From Megalopta genalis (taxonomy: Eukaryota > Arthropoda > Insecta > Hymenoptera > Halictidae): a DNA stretch of 64,000 nt. The stretch spans positions 38,396,742-38,460,741 of the forward strand of contig NC_135014.1 of assembly GCF_051020955.1 (NCBI RefSeq), read 5' to 3'. Position numbers and translations under genes: made by a program. Every line of letters starts with the position of its first letter. The stretch's first letter is position 1. Of this stretch, positions 23,037 to 35,952 are shown piece by piece. The notes beneath the pieces were generated by a model. The model ran no database searches, had not been told where the DNA came from, and worked only from the letters and a program-made list of their open reading frames with translations.

Positions 23037-25294
23037 TACATCCTGCTACAGACGGTAAACACTCAATAGTTCTCTAAGAGTAGTAGAGTAGTAGATTCTA
23101 AGAGTAGTAGATTCTCTCTATTCTGTAGAAATACCATGAGAGATGCAGTAGAAACGAATAATTTTAAAACGTCAGAAACGTGTCGACATATTTTTGGAAT
23201 TTTTAGCTTTTAGAGAAAAACTCGATCATGTTAATATTGTATTAGTAAATTACATTTATGTGTTGTAATACCTATTAGTGAATTAATGAGATACGTATTT
23301 TTATGACTTGTTACTGAAAAATTTGTTTCATGATGAATGGCATGGAGCAGATCAAAATTTCTAATGAGAAATAGTGAAATATTTGTTCGACAGCTGCTTG
23401 GACGCGGTCGAAAGCGTGCAAAGAGGTCAAAGTCTGCAAATTTTCAACTGACCTAGATACATCTCGTTAAAATTTCGTGAGGACGTTGTATACATATTCA
23501 GATTGAAACATACATATGTATACAAATTCATTTTAAATAGGTATCTTTAGCGCATTAATTGGAAATGCAATTAAGAAGTTCTTTTCACTTTGTTAACATC
23601 TGAAAACAGTGCAACGAAATACCTCCGAAAGTGTTCAGTTCAAATCTTAGAGTGAAATTCGCAACAAATTATCACAAATGTAATGTTAGGATATAACATG
23701 AGAAATTGTGAATATAGAAATACTTTATTTAATAAACATCCAATGATTGTTTCACCTGTGTAAATGATATAATTATCGTGTAAAGCTATTACAACTGTTA
23801 TTAATGTAAATTGGATTTTATATAACTATTAGACATTATAATGTCTAGGGTACTATAGTACCCTGTAGCTTATACTACACTATACTGCACTATTTTGTTT
23901 AAACCCCAACCTTATCTTCTTTTGTTAACCTATTTTATTTGTTATTTTATGTGCTCCTTCTTTGGTTAAATTTGTGTAATAATAATATAATATCGTGGAA
24001 TATAATACAATGTAAAATGTTGGTTTACTTAAATAGATGTGGAAAATACACACGTGATATAAAAATGTATTAAATGAGATTAACCATAAATATAACTTTT
24101 TATGACCATGGATCGAAACGATATAAAGACGATCTAGAATTTCCTAAAATATAACACTAATTCTATTGCATTCTTTATATTTATCTCTGATATATTTAAC
24201 ATAAAATAATAGGATTTCAATTTTAACCAGAGAAAGTGTAATACAGAGAACGAAAGAAAATAATGTGTGACATGAGATTCATATGTAAATATAAGAAAAT
24301 TGCAAACTGATTCCAATTTTATGGCAGCAAGACTAAAATAACGATGTTAATAATAAATTATTGTGGTTTGAAGTAATTTCAAAATTGCTAATGAAACGAT
24401 GAACGCCTCAGTAATGAGACACGATGATCCTTGAACGACTAAAGGATTCTCGCAACGATTTTCGTGATTGATACGTTGATATATAATATTATGGGTAGGC
24501 CGGGTCACCAATATCCAATAAAGCCAACCTTGCGCTGCGCTACTGTATATCGATAGTTATTACCGTAGAAAATTAGTCGTGGCCGGCAGTTGCTTCGTAC
24601 AAGAACGTATTAACTACCCCGTAATACATAATCCTGCGTACAGGCCTGTAGAAGCATGCATGAGCCGGTTGGCCAGTGGCTTTCCATTACCACTGTCTAG
24701 CCTTTTAACCACACATTCATCTGTGTACCCATAGCTTTGGCTGGATACCGTATAAACTTGCATTAGGTATTCATATCGTGAGATAATACCGAATTTTGCA
24801 CCTTGCTGGATCAAACATGCAACCATCAGCCAGACCTAGCCTCTTTCAGCACTCTCGTAGCCTACATGGAGGGTTCTTACTGGGGAATGATTTTCATTTA
24901 TGCAGTGGCACGTACCGTGAAACGGAACGTGTTTCCACGTAGGTATGTACTTCATCCGCTCTCGAAGATACGATTATTTGCTCTGATTGGTTACTAGAAT
25001 TATCGACATGCTAATTATTCTTTAAACAATTACATATATGGATTACTTCGCGCGCGTGATTCTTTTTAGTCATGCTCTATATCGCAAAGACGAGTGTATG
25101 AATCAAGATTTTTTTTCTAGATGATGTTTCAGTTGCGATAAAATTAGATTATATTCCATCGATATAATTGAACATGCTTGATATAATTCGATATAATTTA
25201 ACGTTTGAATATGAATATTATTCAATCGACTGTGTTACAATCTCTTTGAAATGTATTGGTTGGCGATTGTTAACAAGTATGAAAATGAGTCGCG
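23037..25294. other. Gene-free stretch
   Basis: A short AGAGTAGTAGATTCT tandem repeat occurs at about 23079-23115. AT-rich DNA runs from 23640 to 24330. The block 24560-25000 is less AT-rich with short open frames lacking motifs. The paired palindromes at 23831-23864 are listed separately. Confidence 0.55.
23831..23864. promoter_or_regulatory. Two abutting perfect palindromes
   Basis: AGACATTATAATGTCT (23831-23846) and AGGGTACTATAGTACCCT (23847-23864) are each exactly equal to their own reverse complement, and they touch with no spacer. Such sites can bind dimeric proteins or extrude small cruciforms. No gene lies nearby to give a function, so a regulatory role is inference only. Confidence 0.3.
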
Positions 25295-25380
25295 TGGCCC
25301 GAATAATTGTATCTCCTCTTCCCAAATTGTCTATTTTTGTTTACAAGCTTTGGGACAATTGGAGAGAATTTAATTTACGC
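25295..25380. mobile_element. TA-flanked palindromic family, half copy
   Basis: CGAATAATTGTATCTCCTCT then TCCCAAATTGTCTATTTTTG matches the right half of the element at 56393-56599. It is followed by a diverged GGAGAGAATTTAATTTACGC terminus. The left half is absent, so this is a truncated copy. Confidence 0.6.
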
Positions 25381-27465
25381 GCCAACACACCGAAAACATT
25401 GAACCTCATGTCGTACTTCAACTTCATTAAAACGAGCGTTGCACAATATAATTGTCATTAGTGTGTTTTCCATATATTGAGTAAACATATCGATCAGAGT
25501 TGAACTGTAGTAGATTTTATTCGCATCGATTTTGTAATTATCATGTGCAAAATAAAACGTTGAACGGAAGCCCTGGCAACGATCCGGTCATTACGGGATC
25601 AATGGTATAATGAATTTTTTGGCAAATAAAAGAGACTAATGCGAGAAGTTCGTAGAATGGAATTGTACTTTATCGGACTGGAAATACAAGGACATTAACT
25701 CCCCTAATGGCCTGTAGCATAGAGGGTTACAAGCTGCATGGGGCCGCAAAGTAAATGCTCCGCCCAATAATTACGCGAATACAAACAGCATCGCTGTAAT
25801 TTCTCGCAAGAGGATAGTACAGATTGTTTCGGGTGGATTTCCGCAAAGGATTTTGTCCTTCACCACTATGCCGTTCCAAAGGTTCTCATTGATGAAGATG
25901 TAGCTGCGACGAACCTTCATGTAAGGTAAATGAATCTCTTACTGTGGGTGTTACTGCAGATTTTTTTGTATTGAAATTAAAATGCCTAGAAATTAATTTC
26001 TTGCCTCGAAAAAATTTATATAATTCAATAAGAATATCTCCTAGTTGAGAAAATAGAAATATTGTTCAATCGTTATCATAGTTTTTATACATTAATATTT
26101 GAAACGACAACGTTCCTAGAATTATTAAACATAATTATAAGGTAAGCATAATCTACCCTGATCTAATACCTGAGATAAAAACAGTTCGTAAGAAATCAAA
26201 AGAAATAGTAGGAGAAAGTGTAACTAAAATTTGTTACCGTAGTAATTGGTACTTTCACCTTAATCTATAGAGGTCATTACGGCCTGAACAAAAATTAACG
26301 TGCCAATACCGCCGTTGACTGTTTGCCAAACTTTGCTAACTTTAATTATTTTACTTTTAACGACTGTTACTCGGAAACTTTTAAGTAGTCTCGCTAATGG
26401 GTTTCTCATTATCCATATAGTGCACGTTCTTGCTACTTATATAATAGGAGGGTCGAAGGAAATCTTCAGAACACCTTATCTACATGAACTGATTAAAAGG
26501 TGACGGCGTAATTTATGAAGCTTGTCCATCCTCGGCGATGGTTTGTGATCTTTTCATTTGACAAACGGAAATATCAGAGAAATATCAAAGCACGAGTTGT
26601 TTCTTATGAAAAATATACTTATTTTTTATTGATTCAATTGATCATAATTTATTAATTAGTCTAAATCCTTTTCTATGAATGCGACTTTTCTTTAAGTGAC
26701 AAATTACTCTGTTATGTCAAGGTTATGTCATGCAGTCACAGACACTATCGTTCCATAAAAGGCAATAATTTTTTAAAAACTGGATTAAACGTCTTGAATT
26801 TTTTTTAAATATGTTAAAGAAAGTAGTTTACTGTACATTGACTAAAATACCTTTTTTTATTCTGTTATTACTTGGAATGACGACAAAAAATAAAAAACTC
26901 TTGTTCAGAGTTCAGTCGAGTCTTGTTTGTGGACTAAAAGTTTTCGTACCGCAGCATAATATCTTTCAGTATCGTGAGACTTTCTGAACCCAGATTTTCT
27001 AAGGATTGGCTCGAGCTTGGTCACCTGATCGTTCCGGGCTACCACCTTAACGATACTAGCGGAAACGGAATACAGTTTATTGATTCCTATTAAGGCGGAT
27101 CGTAAATGTTCCCTAACGGCTGCCGCGTTGTAAAATAATTTAACTTGTTAACCGGCTGACTTCTCGACCATCAACACCCCATATGAGCACAATTAAGCAC
27201 CAATTAAACTGATATGAAGTGATTTACCCGGTGCTGCACGTATACATAATCTGCATCATGATGCTGGAGGTATTATGTTAACGTTAAGTTGCATAGAATA
27301 CTGACGTAGACACACTGACTGTAAAAAGATATTCGTACAGTATCTAATTTCAATAAAATTTTTATACAATTTCCTTTATTAATAAAACATCGAAAATGAA
27401 AACCACAGAGATACAAAATAATCGCAAATTTTTAACAATCATTTTAAATATTTATAACTGGATCG
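25381..27465. other. Gene-free stretch
   Basis: No coding or repeat similarity stands out. Open frames are short. The part at 25560-25920 is somewhat GC-richer. Confidence 0.6.
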
Positions 27466-27660
27466 TGGATTTTATGGATTTATGACACCAATGAGCAGAT
27501 AAAATGCATAATGCTAAAAACATTAGAAAAATTAGAAAATACTGTCGCATAAGTTTCAATCTATTGGAATTATTAGGAAAAGAAATAAATGTCTACGTAC
27601 GTTATTCTTGTAACATACAATCAATGCAGACAATTTATTTTGTATAGAAATCAGCTGTCT
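27466..27660 (+). repeat. Family A dispersed repeat, both ends
   Basis: It starts TCGTGGATTTTATGGATTTA and ends TATTTTGTATAGAAATCAGC then TGTCTACTTATAACAAT. At about 195 bp it is one of the more complete copies. An ATG-started open frame crosses its 3' end by chance. Confidence 0.55.
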
Positions 27661-28016
27661 ACTTATAACAATATTTATATATTTATTACCTTCTTCAGTG
27701 AAAAATATAGAAACAGAGAAATTTTACAATGTTTTTGTAAAATATCAGTAGCATGCAATTATTTCTTGATGCAACTGTTAATAAACAAACAAATAATATT
27801 TGCAGTAAATAGTATTACAATTTTCTACGCTATCATTGTATTAAATAGCAGAAATATATTTTAGATCGATAAATTCACATTAGCTTTAGAATTGGCCTGA
27901 TAAATTATTCAGCTTGTGAATATGTGAACTAGAAAAACGATAGACGATGAAAGGTGCAGCAATTTGCAATTTCGAGGAAATAATTTTAGTAGAGAGGAGA
28001 ATCCGGGAACTATAGT

Positions 28017-28043
28017 ACTCTCTCTCTCTCTCTCTCTCTCTCT
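28017..28043. repeat. CT microsatellite
   Basis: About 27 bp of uninterrupted CT repeats. Confidence 0.95.
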
Positions 28044-29612
28044 AGAAATTATGAAAACTGACAAAGTTAAAAGACGAGCAAAAAAATAAAAGTATGGTAA
28101 AAATTGATATGAATATACTTCTAAAAGTTGATGATGGAATGCCTGAAATCTACTCATAAAATTTCTTCCAAAGAAATTGGTGCATAAAACTTACAGAGAT
28201 ATAAAACGATGCACGAGATAGAAGAGGAAAGAGGATCGCCACTCGGGCGACGACGGGATCATTTATGATTCTAGATGTGGCTGGAACGCATAATGCTGGG
28301 GGATTGTAATTGGGATGAGAGCAAATTTACTACCGTTTACGTATTTCTGGAAAGTACAGTTCCCAAACTACGATACGAACCGGAGTAGTTCGATGGCAGC
28401 GATAATATCTTTCGTGATAAATGCCTGGAGTAATCGATTGCCGCATGAATACTATGTGTGCTAAAAGAGATAAAGCAGAACTTGTAATTCTTTATTCAAT
28501 TACACGATCTATCGAATTTAGTCTGAAAAATTGCTGACGCAAATAACGTTTCATCTCTGTGCTCTAACAGTAGTTCAACGAAAGTAGTAAATATTTGTAT
28601 CCTCCCGTGACTAAGAAATAAAAATAAATAGCAAGGTACTTTGATGAGAAATTTACTAATTTACGATTATTGAGATCGTAAATTTAGAGAACTGATTCAA
28701 TACATTTGATTTTTTGATCATCGAGAAATCGTTATTTAACCCCGTGAATGGTATTCCCGTAAGCGAGCTGTTTTATTACTAAGTGTTTACATAAAGTAAT
28801 TGCAGTCATAGAACTTGACATTTTGATTATATAACATTGACATTTAATTTCATTAAATAAAGTACTTTAACTTCATGCATGTTATGATGTCATTTTGATC
28901 ACCTGCCAGGCAAAATGTTAAAAGTATAATTTAAGATTTTGTGAAAAATATGTCAAACGAACAATGTATGAACAAAATTTGTAATGAAGCAACATTCTAG
29001 TGAATGATATTGTAAATTGTAAATTATAGATTTCAAATAGCAATATTTAGCTTGAACACATTGGTCATCGTTAAGACAGTTGTTAATTAAACAAATAAAA
29101 TGTAAAACAAATTATGTTCGTTCACTGGAGAGTGAATTGATCAACCACACATAATCCCACTAAATTGTATTTTTGTTATTTTTATCAAATAGCATAAAAT
29201 ACTTGCTTTCAGTACACCGTAAACCTAATTATCGAAAGTATGATGGAAATATTACAGAAAAAAGTCATTTACAATTAAAATTTTATTTATCACAATTTGT
29301 TTTCTCCGATTACTGTGCTTCAAAACGCTGTGGATCACAGGCAGATTCTCAGATTACAACGTTTTACTATGCTATAAAGCGCAGACGCTTGAAAGCCCTT
29401 CACTAAAAAATACTATAAAACTGAGGAACATTTTTTCCGAAGCAGGAAAAGATTTATTATAGAAATTCTCGAGAAACGTACATTTTATTGTTAAAATGAC
29501 AATATTTTCTTTTGTTCTTTATTGCCACGACGTTTAGGTTATTACTTATGTTATTTTCAATTTATTAAAATTGGTTTAGGTGTATTTCAATGCTTAACAC
29601 TTCATCAGAAAC
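28044..29612. other. Gene-free stretch
   Basis: AT-rich sequence with no motif-bearing open frame and no clear repeat pair. Confidence 0.6.
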
Positions 29613-29942
29613 CAGTGTTGGGCAAAAAGTAATAATAACCAAGTAATCATAATTAATGAATAATCAAAGCAAACGTAATAGTTGGTCATAATTAACGGAG
29701 TTATCATTTTATTAGTTATCAGGTTATCATAAAATTATTACATTTTTTTTATTACGATCAAAATTTGGTGTCGCATTAGTTAATGATAACATTGAATAGT
29801 TTTTAGAAAATCTGCACGTATTTCATGACTGAACGGAAGACTTTTTTAATTCCAGAAACGATTAATTGATTAATATTTATGATTACTTTTCGAAACCGAA
29901 TACAAAAGTAATCTCAAAATAATCAATTACCGCGCAACTCTG
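29613..29942. mobile_element. Probable hAT-type short element
   Basis: It starts CAGTGTTGGGCAAAAAGTAA and ends ATTACCGCGCAACTCTG, whose reverse complement starts CAGAGTTGCGCGGTAAT. The ends share CAG-GTTG-GC, the style of hAT short elements. The 8 bp on either side (TCAGAAAC and CTAGAGAC) agree at 5 of 8 positions, consistent with an old target duplication. The interior is dominated by TAAT- and AATCAT-type words and lacks coding potential. Confidence 0.5.
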
Positions 29943-31884
29943 CTAGAGACGTGCATTTCCACACTAATTCGGAGGTGCCGAATAAACCTAGGAAATTCAC
30001 GGCACTAATTAAATTCGACCTGTCCTACGTATTTTGTAAAACGTGCTGTGTCTGCTGTTTCACAAAATTCCTACTATAATTCCCGCCGCGACTGGTAAAC
30101 TCAAGAGTGAATTGTAACGACGCGCGCAACGCGGTTGTGTTGGTTGGCGGTCAATTAGGCGTAAACTCGATCGAAAATGCAGCGCAAGCTGTCGGTAGAA
30201 ATTTCTGTAAGAAGGAATTCATTTACGTAAAACCAATCGTTCGCGTTGCATTGTATTATAAAAAGCGACCTGTCATTTTAAATATAAAATAGAGGATTCT
30301 TTTCGTTTGATTTGCGTAAGAAAAATTCGTGTGTTTTGTTTGCCTGTTAATATTTATTCAGACTTATATTAATATTTCTCTATACTTACATTTCTATATT
30401 CTACACTTTTCTAATTAATTCAATTACAATTCAGTGCCACCATTTTTTCATTGTCGATATTCATTATTTAAATGTTCCATTAAATGCAGTGTACTTCCTT
30501 CGTAAAATATTAAAATAATTTAGCAAACGAAAGCAACGGATATCCTGATTATTGATAAAATTAATTTCAACGTTTCTATTTACAGTAGGATATCGCGAAT
30601 GTCGCATGATACGACACTGCTAGTAAACGTGTTAATTCGACGAGCTCCTCAATTAGTTCGCAATTTGCAAACACGAGTCGACGAAAACTATTATATTTCT
30701 CGAGAAATATAATAATTACAAGCCAGAACTTCCGCCTAAACACAATACATCGAAACTAATAGTTCGGAGTCAGTCGAAACTTCGTAGCTCTCCGTAACGA
30801 AATTCGCTGTGATCTAGATTCTCGAAATCGTGAACCGATAGGATAAAGCAGCAACATAGCATTATTGCTACGTGAGCACGTTTTCACGACTTGCCAGTTG
30901 GATTCGAGGATGGCCTGCTATCTTTCCAGCTTACGTTCAAAACAACACGTGCCAAAATTCCAGACGTCGTTCTTTATGCATGTAAGTGTAACAGACAGAT
31001 ATTATACGTATTTATTGATTGCGACTAGGTGACATTGTAAATATCCTGAAAATGGGAGAAGCAATAAGGGCGATTGTTTTTTGTTTTGTAGAGACGTTTA
31101 TGCGTTTATACGTATTGTTATCTTAACAAGCATGATAATAATTTGCGATTGAATTTTGTCGACGTGTTGTTGTTTCGGTTTACCACTGGTTTATCAAAAC
31201 TTTTGGATTATTATTATTAGCGATTAATTTATTTTTCATTACATTTGAACATGCTTGTGTGTGATTATTTTAGAAAAAATTGAAGAATACTGATGTAAAT
31301 ATCAATAAAACAAGAGGGGTGTACGTGTGAGGTTGTTTTATTTTGAACTATGAACTAAATCTAAATGTCGATGTGTGTAAATGAAAATTTACAGAGAATG
31401 CAACTTGAAATGCGAGAGGAAGAAAATAGTTGATGGTGGATGAATTATTGATTTTGATAATTGCAATGTATGCCGAGCGCCGAGTGATGTTAATATCTAA
31501 TTAATTAAATATTTGCTATTCATTGTTATTTGGTCTACATCATTATTTACATTGTTATTTGTTATCTTTTCTTTAATATTAATATAATTATTGAGTAGAG
31601 TTTCAATTCACTTGCTTTTATGAAAGGGGCACAATGAATCGTTATGAATAGTATGTTATTAATTTAAATGAGATTGCAAGATTGGTTACTCAGATGTTCA
31701 CTGATATCGTACATAATTTTATTTGGTATGAGTTATGTCAGCTGCAAATGGTTACAGCGTTTCAAAAAATTAGAAGCTGACATTTTTTAAAAAGGCGTAA
31801 CTCCTTTAATTTGAACATTACTAATCGAGGAATTAATAACATTTTATTGCAATTTATATTCCTGATAGGATTAATATGCATGTA
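29943..31884. other. Gene-free stretch
   Basis: Open frames are short and unrecognised. The 26-bp palindrome at 30689-30714 is listed separately. Otherwise nothing is visible. Confidence 0.6.
30689..30714. repeat. 26-bp perfect palindrome
   Basis: The half-site TATTATATTTCTC is followed immediately by its exact reverse complement with no spacer, centred on CTCGAG. It has the form of a dimer-binding site or small cruciform. Nothing nearby explains it. Confidence 0.6.
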
Positions 31885-32070
31885 ATAAATAGACTGTGGA
31901 TTTTCATGTAAAATAGAAATTTTCAAAAACGATTGTGAGAAACAGAAATTATATAAAAATGAATTCTTTCTTTTAATAATTTTAATAAATTGAAAATAGC
32001 ATGACAGTATTATTAAATACTTTTTATGCCTTCACAATTACCAATAAAATCCGCTGTCTAGTAATAAACT
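31885..32070 (-). repeat. Family A dispersed repeat, near-complete reference copy
   Basis: It starts AGACTGTGGATTTTCATGTA and ends AATAAAATCCGCTGTCTAGT, so both ends carry an inverted AGACWGYGGATTTT-type sequence. The length is about 186 bp. A CT microsatellite begins 25 bp downstream. Confidence 0.65.
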
Positions 32071-32092
32071 ATGTAAGTAATTTAAATTACGT

Positions 32093-32094
<2 letters not shown>

Positions 32095-32133
<39 letters not shown>
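32095..32133. repeat. CT microsatellite
   Basis: About 39 bp of uninterrupted CT repeats, the longest pure run in the window. Confidence 0.97.
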
Positions 32134-32134
<1 letters not shown>

Positions 32135-35100
32135 AAATAATATTTCCTAGAATCATAAATTAGAGATCACCATATTATAACATAATTAGTTGTTTCTCCA
32201 GTAACACCAATTTTCTCCAGTTTACAATTTTACGAAAATGGTTTTACGAAAATTGTCAGGTCATTTAATATTCCAGAAACCAGTTCATTCTGTATTTTTT
32301 AATAATTGGTCAAACAGCAATTGGTGTGGCAACAATCAGTTCGTGTTTCAGAACCATTCGTAGTACCTTGTGTAGTATCAAATAATTGAGCAAAGGGGCA
32401 GGCGAGAGAAGTAAGCAATCATGTTGTTGCAGAACGTAACGGAATAGCTGTTACTACGATCCATTTGTATTCAGTATTTACACTCCCGGGTGTAATGAAA
32501 TTTTGCAAGAAATATGGCACGTTCAATTTTCAAACAGTTCGCATTTGGACAGAGGAGATATATTATTCGACAATTACGAAAATTTATGACAATCTGGACG
32601 ATATTTCAACCGTCCTCAATTTTAAAGAGTGCAATTAATTGAACGGCACACCGAAAGTAGTGACGAAAAATTAGCTGCCATAAAGCGTCCCATCGAATGA
32701 TGAATCGGCGGTATAAAATGTGAGAATTTTTTTTTTGAAGAAAAACTACTGTTAAGCGAACTAAATGCGTTTTACATTTGTATATTACAATTAAATTTTA
32801 TTGAATATGAAGAAACAATTGATATCTCTACTGGCGTAAAAATACAGTACATTGTAAACGAACATAAAAAATAATACAATTAACACGGTGATAGCAACAA
32901 ATAATGAATTGAAAATTTATTAATAACCTTTACTATACATATACTTGGGGTATACAATACCCAACGAAATTTTTTCGCAAACAGATTACTTTTCGTGTCG
33001 TAGTTTCGTATTTTTTTACTACGTTTAAATTATAATTTTAAGGAAAACGCTGTCAATCCTTGTTTTATATAGATTGTCTAAAAAATACTTTTTTAAATTT
33101 TTTCTACTCAATTTTTTTTTGCATACGCATGAAGTTGGCGGACTAACAATACCTATGCTTTCCGTTTAAGAGAAAATATTTCAGGATTTGTAGATCTTCG
33201 TGCATTTATCGATTTCCCTAGTTCAGAACCGTATTCCAATTTCTGGTAACCCAGACTAATCTAATCTAATCTAGGCTAGACCAGCTCCCAATTTAGGAAT
33301 GCCGGGAATGCTTCCCGTCTCGTGCATATACAGATGCAATATCCTTCGCATATACGGTGCCCCCACAGGGTAGGGTACCAACTTGGGAACAGAGAGAAAA
33401 TGAAATTATAAGCCACGAAATATATTGTTAACTATTAAGATACCATGCACCGTAACGTATTTAGTCCTAGGATTCTGTATATTTTAAGATAATAAGTAAC
33501 ATTAAATATCTTTATATTGCAACTAAAATATGAAAAGTCTTTAAATCTATTGTTATTTCGTGATATCGAAAATACCTTATTATACTTAAGTCAGTTGCAT
33601 GAACTATTGGATATCCGGTCTCTACAAATGTGAAATAATTATTTTCATAATGTTTCGAGTATAATATACTTCTCGTATATCGTGGACTCATGTATTTTGT
33701 GTATTGGAATACTTGTAAAATGTGAATGTGACTTAAGGAAAAATGAAGAAATTATGTGAATAAGGCTTATAGAAAAATAACAAACTTATTGAAGACAATA
33801 AAAAATGAATATATGTGACATTTTTATGAATTATGACGCGTTGAATGTGATTTATAACGTACAACTCTTACAAAAATCACTAGTGCATAAAAAGCATAAT
33901 AAAGTGCATAATATATATTTGGTACGGAGGGCATTGCTATTAATAGAGTCTCAATAATTCTATAGTTCTCCATTAACATCATTATAACGTTTTTCTATCG
34001 AAACAATATTTGATCCTCAAGATACCGAAAACGATATCGGAGTAAGATCATTGAAAATGTTTTGAATAATTTTAAAGTTCATTAACCTATTTATTTTATA
34101 TGTTTACCTATTTATTTTATAAAATTGCATTTATCGCTAGTAAAGTTAAAAGATATTGGAATACAAACAATTACTGCAAGAACGAATCATTTCGTTATGT
34201 CTACATCGAGTGTAAATATTATATGTTCTGGTATTTTACCAGAATCAACTATTTATTTTATGTTTATGCTGGTGATGTAGATAGAGTCAATATAGTGAGT
34301 TTTACTGAAAGGTGTTTGGGAAGTTCGATTGGAATGTTCGATAACATTAATATCACATTATTGAAATATAAACATTGGAATAATAGAACAATGACTTCGA
34401 AACAGTGCTAGATTAAATCACAATTTTTATTGCAGACAGTAAGTAAGAATCACTTTAGATCGAGTCATTTTTATGTACGTGAATCTGTTTTAAATAACAG
34501 TAAATTCAAATATCAAAGATTCAAATAATCGAGGTTCTGTTGTATATTGCTATGCCATAGCATTAAAACCAATCACGTCTGCAGCAGCATTAAAAAATCA
34601 TTTGTATTAGTTGTTTATTTTCTTTCGAGGATACTTTGAGATTTCTTAAATCAGATTTGCATAAAAGTGTTTGAAAACTGTGTAAATGTGGTTTAATCAA
34701 GTGATCAATCTCTAAAGAGTATAAAATGATTATTAATGAATTAAGAATGATTGAAAGTCACAAATGTAATCCAAGCAAACATTCTAAAGGGAATTGTATT
34801 TGTCAATTATAGGACTATTTTAACGAAATAGCGATCTCAAAGTAGCTCAATAAAAAATTCATTCATAGAGATGAGACATTCATATAGTCTCATAGTCATC
34901 AGTGCATTTAATATTTTTATTACATAATATTTTCTACACTTGTAAAATGTATAATAATAAATGTATAACAATGAAACAGAATAAACTGAAAAAAGATTGA
35001 CAAAGTAGTTCTCTTCTATCCATGCAGAAACATTTAATTAGAAAAATGATTTTAATTGCCAAACAATTATAATTTGTTCCACGAACATATTTATTCGTAT

Positions 35101-35720
35101 GGACATTAATTTCTTATGGGCGCAAATGAACTGTGGCCAGTTTTAGAAATTCGTGGACCTATATTTTTGTCAACGTTAGTTGGCTGAATCGTTGAGTGGA
35201 TATTCGTGTAACCCCCCCTTTAGATCTTTCTGCAACAACGTAAAATCCTTTTATCTGTTCTCCAAACATTCTATCTGCGACACCTTCCCACCGAACTATT
35301 TCACTTTCCCTGGTACTAGCACTCGTTGATCAAACCGATCCTTTTATCACGACGCTGACTATACCACAGCTCGCTGCTTTTTCTCTTCCTCCGTTTTTTA
35401 TTCGCTTAACTCTTCGATTCGGTGCTCGATCCTATAAACAACCACCAAAGCCCGAACCGGGGACGATGCACGACCATGCATGGCGATGCCTTCACAAGTA
35501 GTTTAGTTTGATAATTACAGACACACGATGAGTTACACTGCCTTTGGTTGCAATGCACTGCATTTTACAGTGGCTTGGCAAGTTGAAAAAGAATCGGATT
35601 CTACCGTCGTTTCTTTCTCTCAATTCGGTAAATCGGTAATGAAACTTGCAGTTGTTTAGATATCACTGCTTTGTCTATTGTAATTTAGAATACATATATA
35701 CATAGAGTGGTCTAGCAAAG
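32134..35720. other. Gene-free stretch
   Basis: Mostly AT-rich. The segment 33230-33420 is less AT-rich and contains three TAATC units (about 33256-33272) and a small perfect hairpin CGGGAA-TGC-TTCCCG at 33303-33317. An open frame at 34100-34411 (103 codons) has no recognisable motif. No gene is supported. Confidence 0.55.
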
Positions 35721-35952
35721 ATAACATTTTTTCATTTAAGGCTTTGTTTTCGAGAAAACTGGAGTTGGTATGTCAAGGTAAGACGTACCATTTGATGCCT
35801 ATTTAATATTGAGTTGGCCAATAAGTCATTGCGTTCTTTTCTCAATATATGGCAATATAGAAAAACGCAATGACTTATTGGCCAACCCAATAGTATGATT
35901 TTTTAAACCTAATTTTTCTCGAAAACGAAGTCTTAAATGAAAAAATGTTATT
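35721..35952. mobile_element. Inverted-repeat element interrupted by a mariner mini-element
   Basis: The left arm ATAACATTTTTTCATTTAAG then GCTTTGTTTTCGAGAAAA (from 35721) is matched in inverted orientation by TTTTCTCGAAAACGAAGTCT then TAAATGAAAAAATGTTAT ending near 35951. The arms are about 38 bp with two mismatches. The 82-bp mariner-like element at 35809-35890 sits between them, so the outer element is the older insertion. Confidence 0.7.
35809..35890. mobile_element. 82-bp mariner-type mini-element
   Basis: TTGAGTTGGCCAATAAGTCA opens the element and TGACTTATTGGCCAACCCAA closes it. The terminal repeats are about 27 bp and differ by one base in the first 20. TA flanks both sides (35807-35808 and 35891-35892). 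The ends resemble insect mariner termini. The loop is only about 25 bp, so this is a pure hairpin mobilised in trans, if at all. The near-identical arms suggest a fairly recent insertion. Confidence 0.85.

Noticed and set aside
21703..32133. CT runs as polypyrimidine splice signals
   Set aside because: The three runs are pure dinucleotide microsatellites with no AG acceptor and open frame directly after them.
33255..33272. TAATC units as telomere-like repeat
   Set aside because: Only about three units are present and they do not match the insect telomere repeat TTAGG.
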